A DNA stretch of 64,000 nucleotides from Sarcocystis neurona (GCA_000727475.1 KL647299.1:171501-235500); one strand, 5' to 3'; counted from the first letter of the stretch, positions 35,801 through 47,665 are shown. The notes: generated from the letters alone by a model not told the origin. Numbers and translations are program-made.

Positions 35801-38800
35801 CTTTCTCTTCTTCTTCACTGTCTTTCTCTGTCTCTCTCTGTGTCTTCGCATCGCATGTGCACAAGTCCACTATTCTGCTTCCTCGGGACGTGCGCGTCTC
35901 AACTTGTCCGTCAAACGTTCGTAAATACATGGCATTTCCTGTCGCTCCCCATGCTGCCCGTAAAAAGACATGCAAATACGTATGTGTTTCTAACTGCATA
36001 TATATATATATAGCGTATATTCGTAGTCGTGTGTATTGTCTGTGTATTTGTATGTTCTGAAAAAAAAAATATATATATATACGCATACATTTGTAGTGTA
36101 TATGGACGTATTAATTGTCACTCCTCTCCAGTGTGTCTCGGAGCGTGCACATACGTGAACTACCCATATATGTGTATATGTTTACATATGTTCGTACTGA
36201 TTTATGTATGTACATATATATATATATATTTCCACATGTACCTACGTAGACGCATATACGTGTAGTATATGTATATGTCATTTGTCGCTCCTTTTTGGCA
36301 TTTCGTCTGCTTTTTATCTCTGGGCTGCCGCTGTTGCTACTGCTGCTGCAGAGGCGGTGGCGGGGGACGGAATCCTGCGACAAAGGACGGGGGAATGGAC
36401 CTGCACGAGACAGCGATGGGGAAGTTGACGCGAGAGAGAAAGGACCGGCAGCAACAGCAGTGGGAGTTGCTGAATAACAAGCATGCGTCTGTATTGCTGC
36501 TGCAGGCTCCGAGCGCCTGCGCTGCTGCCTGCGCGAGTGCGGTAGCTGTCGCCGAAGGAAAAGGAGAGCCATACGCACCAGCAGCAGCAGCAGCAGAGGT
36601 CAAGGCAGAGGACGAAGACAGGGGAAGCGTAGACTCAGGGAAGGGACTGCAGCAGTGCCAGGAGAAAGAGAGGAATACAGACGAGGAGCAGCAAGAGAAA
36701 GAAACGAGCGCTGCTGCTGCTGCTGTGTCTGCTGCTGTACGAAAGCCGTGGCAAGACAACGGAGGGACCCGACCCAGACACAGAGTTGAGGACGGTAAAT
36801 AAGCGGGTCCTCTCTACATTCTTCAGCGAGCCGTTCCTTTTTCTTTCCTCTCCTCTTCTTCCTTCCGTATTCTCCTTCGTCTGTGCTGTGTGTGGGATAT
36901 ACTCCCGCGTGCGTATGCCAGACAGACAAAGAAACACAGGTGATGGCCGCTGGAGCTGCTGTTCTGCTGCCCTGTTGCTGCTGCTGTTTTGCTGCTCTGC
37001 TGCTTCTAGTGTCCTTGCTCTTGCTCCTGCTGCTCTCGCTCCTGCTGTTCTTTCTCCTGCTGCTCTTTCTCGTGCTGCTGTTGCTCCTGCTACCCTTGCT
37101 CCTGCTGCCGTGCTGCTGCCGGTGGTGCTGCCCGATTCTGCTGTTGCTGCTGATCCATTTTGCAGCCGGTGCTGCTCCTGCTCTGCTGTTCACTCTTGTC
37201 GGCCGCTGCTTTTTTTCGCTAGGCATGGTTGCTCTGCTGCTGTTGCTGCTTTCGTTGTTGTGCTCGTGCAACAACACTGCTGCTGCTGCTGCCTCTGTGG
37301 ATTGCTGCCGCGACTCTGCCACTGCTGCTACTGCGTTGCTGCTGCTGCTGCTGGAAGTGTGGACTGCTGCTGCCGCTCTGGACAGCTGCTGCCGCTCTGG
37401 ACAGCTGCTGCCGCAGTCTGAGCTGCTGCTGTTGCTGCCGACGTTCTCTGTCTCCTCGTCTTTGAATGCCTCTGCCTGTGCTCACTGCTATCGCCGCTGC
37501 TGCTGCGTCGCCTCAGCTGCTGCGTCTCTTCTGCTGCTGTGGTTGCTGCTCCTTTGCTGCGGGTGCTGCATTGCGGGTGCTGCACTGCTGCCGCTGCTGC
37601 GGCTGTCCTCCGCTGTTGGGCTGTCTCCATGGGCAAACTCTGCTGCCACTCCTATCGGAGAGGAGCCTGCGGTGGCCATCGCCGTTGATGCTGCTGCTGT
37701 TGCTCTTGGGTTCTGTTGCTTGGACGCAGGCAGAGCGACAGTCGGTACGTCGTTCCGCAGAGAAAGGAAAAAGAGGTTCTCCTTCAGTGACTGTGCGCTT
37801 GCATGTATGCAAGAGGTTGCTGCTGCCTGTTCAGCGCGACAGCAGCAGAACGTCACAAGTACCGGTCCCGACCTCGAGGCTGCTGTTGCTGCTGCTGCAG
37901 CGCATTCGCCTGCCACTCCTTTCGCTGCCCAGGTGTCTGCTGCTGCTGTTCGTCGTTCGTCACGTCTTCCTCCTCCTTCTGCTGTTGCCACTCCTCGCGC
38001 CGCGACTACCGACGCTCTTCCCTCGGGAAAATACGAGCGCCTCGGAGACGTGCTGCTGCTCCGTCTCCAGGACTACGAGCTGCTCAAGACGTGGATGCAA
38101 CAGATGTATGTCGGGCGGTCTTCGTTTTATTCTTTTTCTCATGTGACTCTCCTTCTGTTCCTCTTCCGTCATCAACGTATAACAGCCGTGCTTATCTTTC
38201 TGACTTCCAGGACATCGTATATATACACACGTAATACGAGTACGTTTATACATACCCCCCCTTCAGATGCACGCGCATATACACAGGCGTGTCCGTATCT
38301 GTGTATCTGTGTATGTGTGTGTGTATGTGTGAACGCACAAATATACGTATACGCATAAATATATATATATATATATATATGTACATATCTATTAATACAC
38401 TTACACATATCCATGTAGGTACACACGCATATACGTACACATATGCTTATATATATATATAAATAAATGTGTATATTTATGGATATACACACATCGATAT
38501 AGGTACACAAATAAAAATATATATATATATATGTGGATGTACACTGCACCTCAGACGACAATGCTGTTGTTTTGCATATACGTGTAGAATTGTGCGTGCG
38601 TGTCTTCTGCAAGAAAATCCTTGTCTACCTGCGTCTCAGCAACGACGTGAATATAAAGACTGCTAGTAGCCGTGCGTGATTGTGAATCCGGGTGTAGATC
38701 TACATACATTTGTCCGTCTGCCTCTAGTTGGGAGACGACGTGAAGAGGGCCGTGTGTTCAGAACGAAACTTCTCCATGTACATGGAGGTTCTCCACGTGG

Positions 38801-41800
38801 ACATCTACGCGCGTGCAAAGTTCTGTTACAGTTAATGCGAGAAAAATCGAACCGCGTGTGTCCCAAAATATGGTGAAGAATATACACCTTCGCACCAGCC
38901 CCACAGATCCACGTGTGTACGCGTGTGGATAGATGTGTGGGTAAGTCTGTCTACGTACGTGTGAATTCTCATACATGCACATATACACATCAACATGTTA
39001 TATACACACACATATATATAGACACAGTAGGTGTGTATATGTACATGTGAATTCTCATACAAGCACATACATACATCTACATACTATATACACACATATA
39101 TATAGACACACATATATTTATATATGCATATATATATATGTCTATATTTACATGTTTGTATCCATATATATGTACACGCTTTCATGTATATACAAATGTA
39201 CGTACATACAGTTGTTTCTATTGCTAACTTCGTATTTGCCACTGTGTGTGCATGTAGGTGACTGTCTTGCATGCGCGCGCGCGGGCTTGGTGGGGCGTGT
39301 GCTGCTGCGCACAGAAGGTTGTTTTTTCTTTGCTTCTGTTGCTGCTGCTATTTACTGCTGCTGAGCTTGTGCGGCGGTGCCTCCGAGAAGAGCAGTAGCA
39401 GCAGCGCCGAGCAAAGTGCCTCTGTGGGATGGTGCCACTCGTCGTTTGCGCGCATGCAGCGAAGGAGGAGCAGCAACAGCAGACGGGATGGGAGGATGTG
39501 TCCAAGAAATATTTTGGCAGCTGCTCGCGACGAAGATGAACGTGCGTGGGATTGCGGTGCAGCACTTCGTCACGGGTCCTGAGCGAAGAAGCAACGTGAG
39601 ACAAGAAGATCTTACAACAACAACAGCAGCGCTGTCTACACAAATATCTATTCTTCTTCATCCACTCCTGCCTACTCAAGCGTCTCTGTATCTGTCTGTA
39701 ACTATATATATCTATATGTATATATATATATATATGTTGTTTTGTACACACACATATCGGCGTACATCTCTTTTGCGTGTCTGTACAAGAGCAACTTAGA
39801 TATACGTACACATATGCATAGAGATATGTATGTATGTATGTATATGCACATATATATATATATATATACATTTATACCTGTGTATGTGTGGACAGATGAT
39901 TGTACGTATGTGTGTGTGTACGTACGTCTGTACAAATAAATATATGTATATATGTATCTATACATATATATGTATATGTGTGTGCATCCACGTACATGTA
40001 TGTGTGTAATTATGCGTGTACATATATATATATGTATAAATGTACATATATACGGACACACGTATGTGTATGTATGCACATAAATATGTGTGAACACACA
40101 TTTGCGTGTATGTCTGTATGTACAAGTATGTTTTTACGCGAGCATGGGTAAAAATCTGTGGGGACACGTGACTGCAAACGCGCATCCGCAGGTTTTCTTC
40201 CTTTATGGAGATGGTGGGCTCGTAAATCACCGAGAAAACGGGGTGGTATATCACTTCGATATAACGCGGTGCATGTTCGCGTCCGGCAATGGCACAGAAA
40301 GGTAAGGACTGCGGCAACAACAGCAAGAACACCATCAACCGTATCAGCAGCAGCTCCGCAGTCGCAAGAAGAGCAGCAGCTACAGTCGCAACAGCAGGAG
40401 CAATAGCAACAAGTGCAAGAGGACTAGCAACGGCAGCAATGGCAATGCTGCAACAGCAGCAGGAACACCGAAAAGGGCAACACCTGCCGCAGCAGTAGCA
40501 ATCACAGCAGCTGTAATATCAGCAGCAACATGTGCAGTAATAGTACCAACAGCAAAGGGCAACAGCTGCAGTAGCAGGAGCAACGCACGATAGACGACAG
40601 CAGCAGCAGCAGCGCCAACAGCAGCAGTAGCAGTAGGAACAGCAGGAACAACGACAAGAGCAACAGCCGCAGCACCCGCAGCAATGACAGGAACAGTAGT
40701 ATAGACGACAGAGAGCGTACGGCGGCAGCTGCTTTGCAGAGAAGCTGCGCCAGGGACGTCAGCAGCTGCAGCAATAACACTGCGACAGCGTTGTCGCGGC
40801 AGTTCTCCGCGGGTCAACAGCAGCAGCAGCGGCAGACAACCACAAGCAGCAACCGCAGCAGGCGAAGAAGAAGAATAAGAAGAGCAGCAGCTGGAGCGTC
40901 GTGGCCGCAGCAGCACCAACAGCAGCAGCAGCAGCCGCGGGAGCACGTGCGGCAGCGTCAGAGAGCAACAGCAGGAGACGGCTACACAAGTCACGCGTCA
41001 CCAGCGGGCTTGTGCACAAATGTGTGTGATGTTCTCCGTTTCCCTCTATGTCTGTGATCTTCCAGCCCTTTTTCTTCTCTTTGTTGATTCTTTGCTCCCC
41101 TCGCGGACCGTTCGTTCTACCTAACCTCTTTTGCTCTTCTTTGAACTTCTCTTTCCTCCGGTTTTTCTCTCTCTGTGATGCTGCCCTCGTTCCTCCTTTG
41201 TATGACGAAGTCTTTTTTTCTTTCTTTTTCTCTAATTCTCTCTCTGCCGAGGCGGTACCTTTGCTGCGCCTCGCACAGCTACTGCTGTAGCTGTCACTCC
41301 TGCTGCTCTACTTGGTGCTGCTGCTGCTGCGTTTTCACATGGGCACTGCTTTTCCCTGCTGCTGTTTCCTGTCTCGTGCAAATATTCGCGACGCCGCAGT
41401 TTTTCTCTGTGCTGCTGCTCTCCGCGTGTAGCACCTTGACTGCTGCTGCTGCCATTGTTCCTGATGCTGGGCTGATTTACCCTTTCTTGCTGCCGCGTTG
41501 CTGCTCTGCGACTGTCTCTCCTCAGCGTCTTCGTCGACGTTGCTGCTGCATCACGAGCATTTTCTATTGTCGTCCGCCCCACAGCGCTCTCCTCTGGTTC
41601 ATTAGGTCACGTTCCTGCTGTGGCGGTGTTTTTGTCTGGCCTCCGTTCTTCCTCTGACGCGGATGCCGCGGCAGCTGTGATTAATCTGCGATGAGCCTGC
41701 TGCACGTGCTCCTCTTGCAGCGTCTGCGTATGTTCTGCTTCTCCTGATGCTGCCGTATTCTTCTCCGCAGTTTCTAACGTCGCTGCTGCTGCTGCCTCCT

Positions 41801-44331
41801 CTCGTGTGCATGTCTGCTGCGTTTGCTGCTTCTCTTTTCCGCGGCTCCTGTTGCTGCGTCTCTTCTGCTGTTGTTCTTTCTTGCTTCACGTAATGTGATG
41901 GCAGTGCCGTCTCCCCTTGTTGATGTTGCCTTTGCCTGCTGCGTCTCTCCCCGCCTGTTGCTGCCACAAATCCGCGTGACGCCTCTGTCTGGGCTTGTCT
42001 TTTTTCATCGCAGGCAGCGCTTTGCAAATTTGATCTATGAAGGCGGACGAAATCGAGCAGAGCGTGTGGTGGATCTCTTCTGTGGCGTCGGCTATTTCTC
42101 TCTCGCCGCTTTGACTCGGGTGCCGCCGGACCGCTTGCAGCACGTGTTCGCCTGCGACTGGAACAAAGAAGCTCTAGGTGTAAGAAATTAAGGAAGAGCA
42201 AACGTGAATGAGAAAGAAGAAGAGAAAGCTGAAGCAGACGGAAATAAAGAGCGGCTGAGAAAAGTAGAGGAGGCTGACACAGAGAGAAAGAAAGGGCGAG
42301 ACCTAGAGTTAGCAGAAGCGAGCGGGACTGACGACGAGAGGAAAAATAAGAAGAACTAGACTCACTCGTGTAACCTCATCACCAGAGGATCCATTTACTC
42401 GGGTCCTTTTCAAAGGCAGAAAGTGCGGCTCTCTGCTTTTTTCTTCTTTTCTTCGTGTGTGAGGACGAAAAAAGGGAAACCGACGTCTAGGCATCCGTCG
42501 TAGGCACCTGTGTTTCTGTGTATGTATGTAGGTGTGTATGTGTGAGTGTATGTATGTACGTGTCTACATATGTATGTTTGTATATTTGTATGTGTGTGTG
42601 TACGTGTGTACGTGTGTGTGCGCCTATATATATATATATATATAATTATAATGTAGCTACACGTATACGAATATCCCAAGGATGTGGGAAAATAGAAGTA
42701 TGCACGTCCTCGTAGATATAATTGCCCACGTCGATCAACGTTTACGATTTTTGCACTTGTGTAGCATACCTGCGTACGCGTATATAGCATATATGTACCT
42801 ACGTGTATGTACGTGTGCGCATAGACGCACATACCTCTTCTATGTAGACTGTCATATATATATATATGTACGTCTATTATATATATGCAAATGGGTGGTT
42901 GCGACAGCGTGAGTTGCCGGTGTACGTACGGTTACAGCAGAAGAACGAAACAGCTCAAGCGCGTCTGCATGAATTTTTTTAAAAAAAATTTGTACATCTC
43001 TTTTGTTTGTGGGAAGACTCGTGTCTGTGCTGCATGTTTTTTTTTTCACTTTTCGTCTTTTACTGATTCTTTGTAGCCGTCTCCGGATCCGTTTGACGTT
43101 TCCTTTTCCTTTTTCCTTCTTGCAGTATTTTCGAGAAAGTCTTCACTTGAATCGCGTCGACCCGTCAAGGGTTTCTTTCTTTCACTGCAACAGTTTCCTT
43201 CTACCTGGAACAACTTATGATACCGGTGGAAACACCAGCAGCGACAGCCGGCCGCGCTCTGCCTTTCCCCTCTCCCCTGCTGCTGCGTCCTCTCTTCCCC
43301 TTACAGCTGCCGGTTCTTCTCTCGCGGCTGCAGCGGCCTCGTCTGCTGTTACCGCTGCTTCTCCTTCTTTTTCTGCTGCTACTGCAGCCTTGCCTGCCTA
43401 TTTAGTTGGAATGGCGGATCGGGTATCGCTTGGGTTGCTACCTTCCTGCTTAGGTGCGCTTCAAACTGCGCTGCTGCTGCTCAATAGTCAAGAGGGAGGC
43501 GTGCTGCACGTGCACGGTGTCGCCCCAGCAACATTCGTTCCTTTCACTTTTTCTTCGTCATTGACGACTTCTTGTTCTTCTCCTCCTTCTTGCTCTGCTC
43601 CTCCTTCTTCTTCTCCTCCTCCTCGTCCCTGTTCTTCTTCTTCCTCATCCTGCTTTCCTGCATTTACGTCCTACCGCGAGTATATCGATGTGAGCTTTTC
43701 TGTACAATCTGGTATGAACTGGAGAGATGTTTGGCCAGAGGCACCAGAAGCGGCAACAATATGTTTACCAGCAGCAACAACGGAGACGAGGAGCAGCACG
43801 AGTAGCTGTGCTGAAGAAGAAGCCGGTTCGCTTTCTTCTCTGGGAGATGATGCTCTGCCAAAGAAAGCGTACGCAGCAACAGACAAGAAGGAAGAAAAAG
43901 AGGAAGAGTGTAATCATACAGAACAGCAGCAGCAATGGAAGAAAGAAACGGAAGAGGAAGAGAAGGTGAAGAAGAGAGAAGAAGGGAAGGAGGCGCCAAA
44001 AAAGAATTCACTAGGGGACAGCGGGAACGAACAAAAGGAGGAGGTAGAGGGGACGAAGAACAAGGATAAGAAAAAAGAGCCGAAGTCGCAGCAGAAAGCA
44101 TACTTGTACGTTGGCAGACACCAGGGGGCGAATCTGTTGTTTGCACAGCAGGTACTGCAGCAGGTTGTCGAAGCAGCGACAGCGACACAACAGCAGCGGC
44201 AGCACTTTTTACATCTAGAGGAAGATAAAGTTTGGCGTTTTTCTATTAAACACGTTGAGAAGGTGAAGTCCTACGCTCCAAAGCGATATCACTACGTTGT
44301 GGATATCGACTGTAGGCCCAGAAACATGTAG
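19216..44331 (+). CDS. TYW3-Kelch-TYW2 fusion, wybutosine synthesis of tRNA-Phe
   Basis: Acts on guanosine 37 of tRNA-Phe. TYW2 transfers the aminocarboxypropyl group from S-adenosylmethionine, and TYW3 methylates the tricyclic base. Inferred exons: 19216-21429, 22740-22908, 24005-24199, 26207-26963, 27939-28113, 29115-29307, 31809-32071, 33639-33875, 35578-35654, 36352-36794, 37730-38105, 39388-39595 (start uncertain; 39412 also fits), 40192-40301, 42014-42179, 43126-44331. All phases agree and the total is 6,789 bases, about 2,262 residues. Order: TYW3 (residues about 50-550), Gln/Ala-rich linker, Kelch blades (exons 2-8), TYW2 (exons 9-15). TYW2 rather than Trm5 because the motif after the Rossmann core reads ADRVSLGLLPS instead of a Trm5-type NLP, and the C-terminus is KSYAPKRYHYVVDIDCRP. 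Domains and order match the plant fusion as I recall it. Exons 9-11 and any missed small exon are the least certain. Low-complexity insertions and repeat-filled introns explain the 25-kb span. Confidence 0.88.
22198..22425. repeat. Tandem duplication of 111 and 117 bp in TYW intron 1
   Basis: Copies 22198-22308 and 22309-22425 both begin AAAAGTAAATCATCTTAA and end near GTTTAAACAACC-like and TGTGCTAG-TAGGGT blocks. They differ by a few substitutions and a 6-base AAATAA-type insertion after the internal TA run. The duplication is intronic. Confidence 0.85.
27094..27400. repeat. TATA/CATA microsatellite in TYW intron 4
   Basis: Runs of ATACATACATACA, TATATATATA and TATATGTATATA over about 300 bases. 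Open frames here translate to Tyr/Ile/Met repeats and are not genes. Confidence 0.9.
28592..28645. repeat. TATATATG microsatellite in TYW intron 5
   Basis: Three to four successive (TA)n-TG units within about 55 bases. Confidence 0.9.
30087..30187. repeat. Imperfect 52-bp duplication in TYW intron 6
   Basis: The block TTTGCTTTGT-GCTTCTACGTGTGTACGTATA appears at about 30090 and again at about 30142 with a few changes, followed by a TA run. It is intronic. Confidence 0.75.
31270..31600. repeat. TATG/TATA microsatellite and diverged repeats in TYW intron 6
   Basis: Several diverged copies of a unit of about 90-110 bases, each with a TATATATATG run followed by a CTGTCGATTNT-TTTTC-TGTGTATA segment, lying between exons 6 and 7. 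This looks like tandem growth of a microsatellite-anchored unit. Confidence 0.6.
32160..32740. repeat. Large TATA/GTATA microsatellite block in TYW intron 7
   Basis: Nearly 600 bases of TA-rich alternating sequence with CATACATACATACATACATA and (TA)n runs, followed by a long CT-rich stretch to about 33630 that precedes the exon 8 acceptor. Both keep long non-coding frames open. Confidence 0.9.
34590..35480. repeat. CTG/GCTGTT triplet tract in TYW intron 8
   Basis: Dense interrupted CTG and GTTGCTGCTG triplets over about 0.9 kb, upstream of the small exon 9. The strand-opposite frames read as Gln/Ser-rich and the plus-strand frames as Leu/Cys/Val-rich. No conserved domain is seen, so I treat the tract as intronic. 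Confidence 0.7.
36795..37729. repeat. CTG-rich intron 10 of the TYW gene, open in all three forward frames over long stretches
   Basis: Mostly CTGCTG/CTCCTGCTGTT triplets. A plus-strand frame stays open from 36883 through the whole tract into exon 11 and on to 38358, so a retained intron would add a Leu/Cys/Ala-rich segment of more than 200 residues. I place the splice at GTAAAT (36795) to ACGCAG (37729) because it joins exons 10 and 11 in phase. Confidence 0.6.
38220..38560. repeat. TATA/GTGTATG microsatellite block in TYW intron 11
   Basis: TA runs mixed with TGTGTATG and ACACATAT units between exons 11 and 12. Similar sequence recurs at about 38980-39215. Confidence 0.9.
39696..40090. repeat. 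TATG/TATA microsatellite block in TYW intron 12
   Basis: Continuous ATATATAT, GTATGTATGTATG and TGTGTGTACGTACG runs between exons 12 and 13. Confidence 0.9.
40310..40960. repeat. CAG/GCAACAGCAG tract in TYW intron 13
   Basis: About 650 bases of interrupted CAG, GCA and CAACAG triplets starting directly after the GTAAGG donor of exon 13. The orientation is CAG on the plus strand, opposite to the CTG tracts in introns 8 and 10. Confidence 0.85.
42500..42660. repeat. GTATGTATG/TATATA microsatellite in TYW intron 14
   Basis: TGTGTATGTATGTAGG-type units followed by a (TA)9 run and TAATTATAAT. It lies between the two exons of the TYW2 Rossmann core. Confidence 0.9.
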
Positions 44332-45238
44332 GAGAAGGAACTGCTGAGAGAAAGCAGCAGCCGCAGCAGTGGCACTTAAGAAAAAGAGCAATAGCCACAG
44401 CAGCGCGTAGAAGAAGGAAACGAACAACAGCAGCAGCGCATTTACAGAAGAAGAAAACAGCAGCAGCGACACGTGGACTTTTCTCTTTTCGGACAAAGAC
44501 AGGTCTTTGCCTTCTTTCTTTTCATCTTCTCATTTCCGCAGCTGCCGTCACCTGCGTCCCGATTTGTTGATCTGCTTGTCAGCAGCTGCCCGCGCCTGCG
44601 TCTCCGTCTTTCTTGATTTTCTTTTTCTCGCCCTCTGGACGTGTTTTTGTTGCTGGTGCGTCTCCGAAGATTACGCCAGGGATCGAACGCAGCCCCAATA
44701 ACAGTAACAAAACGGCAATACACCAGCAGGAACGAACTCGCGAGCAGTCCTTTGCATGCGCGCAATCGTCAGACGCAGAGAAGAGGACAACCGTCAGTTT
44801 TTAGGACGGTGCGGTGGGAAGAAGGGAAGAACAGAAGGTAGTGCCAGGTGTTGTTGCTGCGAAGATGAGGACTCTTGTAAAAGAATAGCAGAGTGGACAT
44901 TTTCTCAGTTCAAGACTTGTCTCGCGGAAAGGCGGTCTCGTAGAGAGAGGAACACACACACGTCAGATTCTCTTCGAGACCAACATTTCCTCTATTTTGA
45001 GGTGTGCGTTCGTGATATACGAACGAACAGCCACGCTCGTGCACTTGTCGTGCCCAGCAGGTGGGAAAACGATGAAAGCAAAAGCAAAGAGCAGAGCAGC
45101 CGTGAAGACCGAACGGGATCTCCCGGGAGGCACGCAGAGGAGTGCTGTGCATGCAAAGGGCATAAAAAGAGTACACGCCTCTCCGGAAAAACGCCTGTTC
45201 ACGTATACAACAACACCTGCTACAAGTCCACGTCCACC

Positions 45239-45340
45239 ATTCGCGCATGTCTCTTTGCGCCTTCACTGTGTTTTTGAGAAAATCTACAATTCGCGCAAAT
45301 CTTTTTGCGCATTGTCTGTGTTTTTGATGGAAGTCGCTGT
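45239..45340. repeat. Imperfect 50-bp tandem duplication
   Basis: The unit ATTCGCGCATGTCTCTTTGC...CTGTGTTTTTGA (45239) recurs from 45289 as ATTCGCGCAAATCTTTTTGC...CTGTGTTTTTGA with several substitutions. Confidence 0.8.
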
Positions 45341-47665
45341 TCACGTGGAATATAAAAAAGAGGACACACCTACATATCAAGCCAAGCAGCTGAAACGAGG
45401 GAAGCAATAAGAGCAGCCAGTGCGACGGGAAAGGATTCCGGAAAACGTTTCACTTACCGGAGTGTCTACACCTTTTTGAAGAAAATCGCCCTCAGCTCCC
45501 TAAATGGATTACTTTGCGCGTCTCGCTTTGGGTGAGGCAGCGACTGCGCACAACCGCATGCCTCTCTTCACACCTGTCTGAGCTGCCTTCACGCGACGTG
45601 CGACGAAATTAGATTTTCTACTCGCGCACAGCTGTCCCGTGCGCGTAAGCGTGTTACGCGTCTTTGCCTAGATAAGAGGAAAGGGAAATTGGTAGAGTTT
45701 TAGTGTGTACACACGCCTGCGAGTACCCTGGCAGCAAATTTGCAACGGATTTTGGTGAGATTTCTTTGCGTGCGCTGCTGGCCCCTTTTTTCTAGCGACG
45801 CGTGTGCTGAACGATGTGAGCATTTGGATCTGAGAAGAAGTTTCAGCGGAGGGCTTACTTGTGCACGTGTTACTCGCAATATCACTTATATGCACTTCCC
45901 TACGCAGATTTGCCTTCTGGACACGCGCGTGCGTGCGTGCAGCGCTCTTACGTAAGGAAGCTTGTAAGTCTGTTCGTAGGACGGTGAGAAGAGCTGAAGA
46001 GGTACATACCACGAAGGACAGTAACTTCTTGCAGACAGGTCGTTCCAGTGCACCAGAAGACTGCGTTTTAAGACTCTCGCCTCACTTACGGGTTACCACA
46101 GCGTATAGACGAAAGCTCGTTACGCGTGTGGGCGTGCGTGCACCACCGCTTGGATGCGAGCTTTCGATGTCGTGCCCGTCTCTATTTTGTAAAAGAGTGA
46201 AGAAGTCATGCGTGATTATAGACCCCTACAGATATAGAGGTATACTTAGGCGTATACGTCTTCTTCCACTTAGGCGCATACATATCTGTTATGTGTGGGT
46301 AATTATGTTATTCGATAGGTAAAGTGCTGGGGTACATACACGCATGATTTCACCTGTAGAGAAGTAGCGTTCTATACGCAGATATATATATACATATATA
46401 TATATATATGTATAGAATCGGACAAGCGAACCTTTATGTTCCATATATCATACGCGTATTTATGTGGCATATCCATATATATATATATATAAATATATTT
46501 ATGTAGATAGACAGATAGATAGAATGATATACATATATATATGTATATACATCGGTAGAGGAATCTTTCTAGTGTACGCAGGTTCAAGCAGACGTGCAGT
46601 TAAGATATGAAAGGACAGTGAGGTCGCTAGATGCCTGAGTTATCGATACACGCATGTTGACGTACGTGTATGTGTCACTACGTTAACATAGACGTGTACA
46701 AGTGGGTTGGTAGACGTGCCAGCTGGTGAGTTCGATGGACGTGCACCTAACAGGGATGTCTCTTTAAGTCTTCTCGCGTTGATGCACACATGAGTGGGTG
46801 CCAGTACTACAGTAGACGTCGTTAAGGCTGGAGACTGAGTCAGAAACCCTTGGCTTAGTAGTGAGACTCAGTCACTGCAAGAGCTGTAGAAAGGTTAATA
46901 CCCGCTATAAAGCAGCATGTGGTCGTAGATATGAGTCTTGCTGTTATTAAAAAACTTCCTGTGCCCAATTTGATGCTCTGGAACATTCGCCAGGAGCCTT
47001 AAGCCACAGTTCTTCTTTTGTCTGTCTACTCCGTTATGAATGACCCCGCATACGTTGACCCGCTTGCCTTCGTTCCCATGCTGTGCACATCTCTGTGTGT
47101 GTTGTGTGTGTGTGTGTGTGTGTGTGTTTGGGTTTGTGTGCGTGCGATTGGCGTATACGTGTGTAGAATATTTTCGGGTATTTTCGTGTTGTAGATGTCT
47201 CTGGCGGTACGTGTGAAAAGCCACAGAAGAAGAGGGCAACCTGGGTACGGGTCAGCAAATGCGTCTATCCGTAGCTGCCCCAAAAATGGATACGGTGGGT
47301 AGATGGAGGTATCTCGCTCATGTATACTATCACTGGTACGGCGTGAAGGACGTGCGTACATGCAGAAAGAGATGAGCAACAACTGACCCACACTACACTA
47401 TCATTTAGGCGGTGTCGGCACACCCATATGCTTTTCTGTACGTACGTGTGTAAACCGAATGAGTACGGAATCTGTGAAGCGGTGAAGCACAAGTAGAACA
47501 AGGCTCCGCGCTTGCCTACGTTCAAATCTACGTACAGATATGCTGCTAAGTACAGCATACTAAAGGGGGATGTATACGGAGTATCACGTGTGCGGGACTG
47601 AAGTGAAGCGCCCGTAACATATCTGTGTAGGTCCATCTGCGTGCCTTACAAAAATTTCGAAGACC

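Larger units (their letters stand above)
35578..44331 (+). other. TYW2 aminocarboxypropyltransferase region (exons 9-15)
   Basis: Exons 9-11 hold a low-complexity lead-in, then KYERLGDVLLLRLQDYELLKTW, the TYW2/Trm5-family GDVLLL block. Exon 12 has IFWQLLATKMNVRGIAVQ. Exon 13 has VFFLYGDGGLVNHRENGVVY and FDITRCMFASGN, the substrate-side motif. Exon 14 carries the SAM-binding motif VVDLFCGVGYFSL and the acidic-loop block ACDWNKEALG. Exon 15 continues YFRESLHLN, then ADRVSLGLLPS, GGVLHVHGVA, a Glu/Lys-rich insertion of about 140 residues, and the C-terminal VKSYAPKRYHYVVDIDCRP before TAG at 44331. The exon 14/15 junction (GGT|GTAAGA to CAG|TAT) restores the spacing expected after the WN of motif II. 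Confidence 0.85.

Noticed and set aside
36883..38358. 491-residue Leu/Ala/Cys-rich frame as a membrane protein
   Set aside because: The hydrophobic part is a CTG triplet tract. Only its 3' end (37730-38105) carries a conserved TYW2 block, and that belongs to exon 11.
42014..44331. Trm5 (guanine-37 N1 methyltransferase) instead of TYW2
   Set aside because: The post-core motif is LGLLPS rather than a Trm5-type NLP, the C-terminus is the TYW2-type KSYAP...DCRP, and the domain is fused to TYW3 and Kelch.
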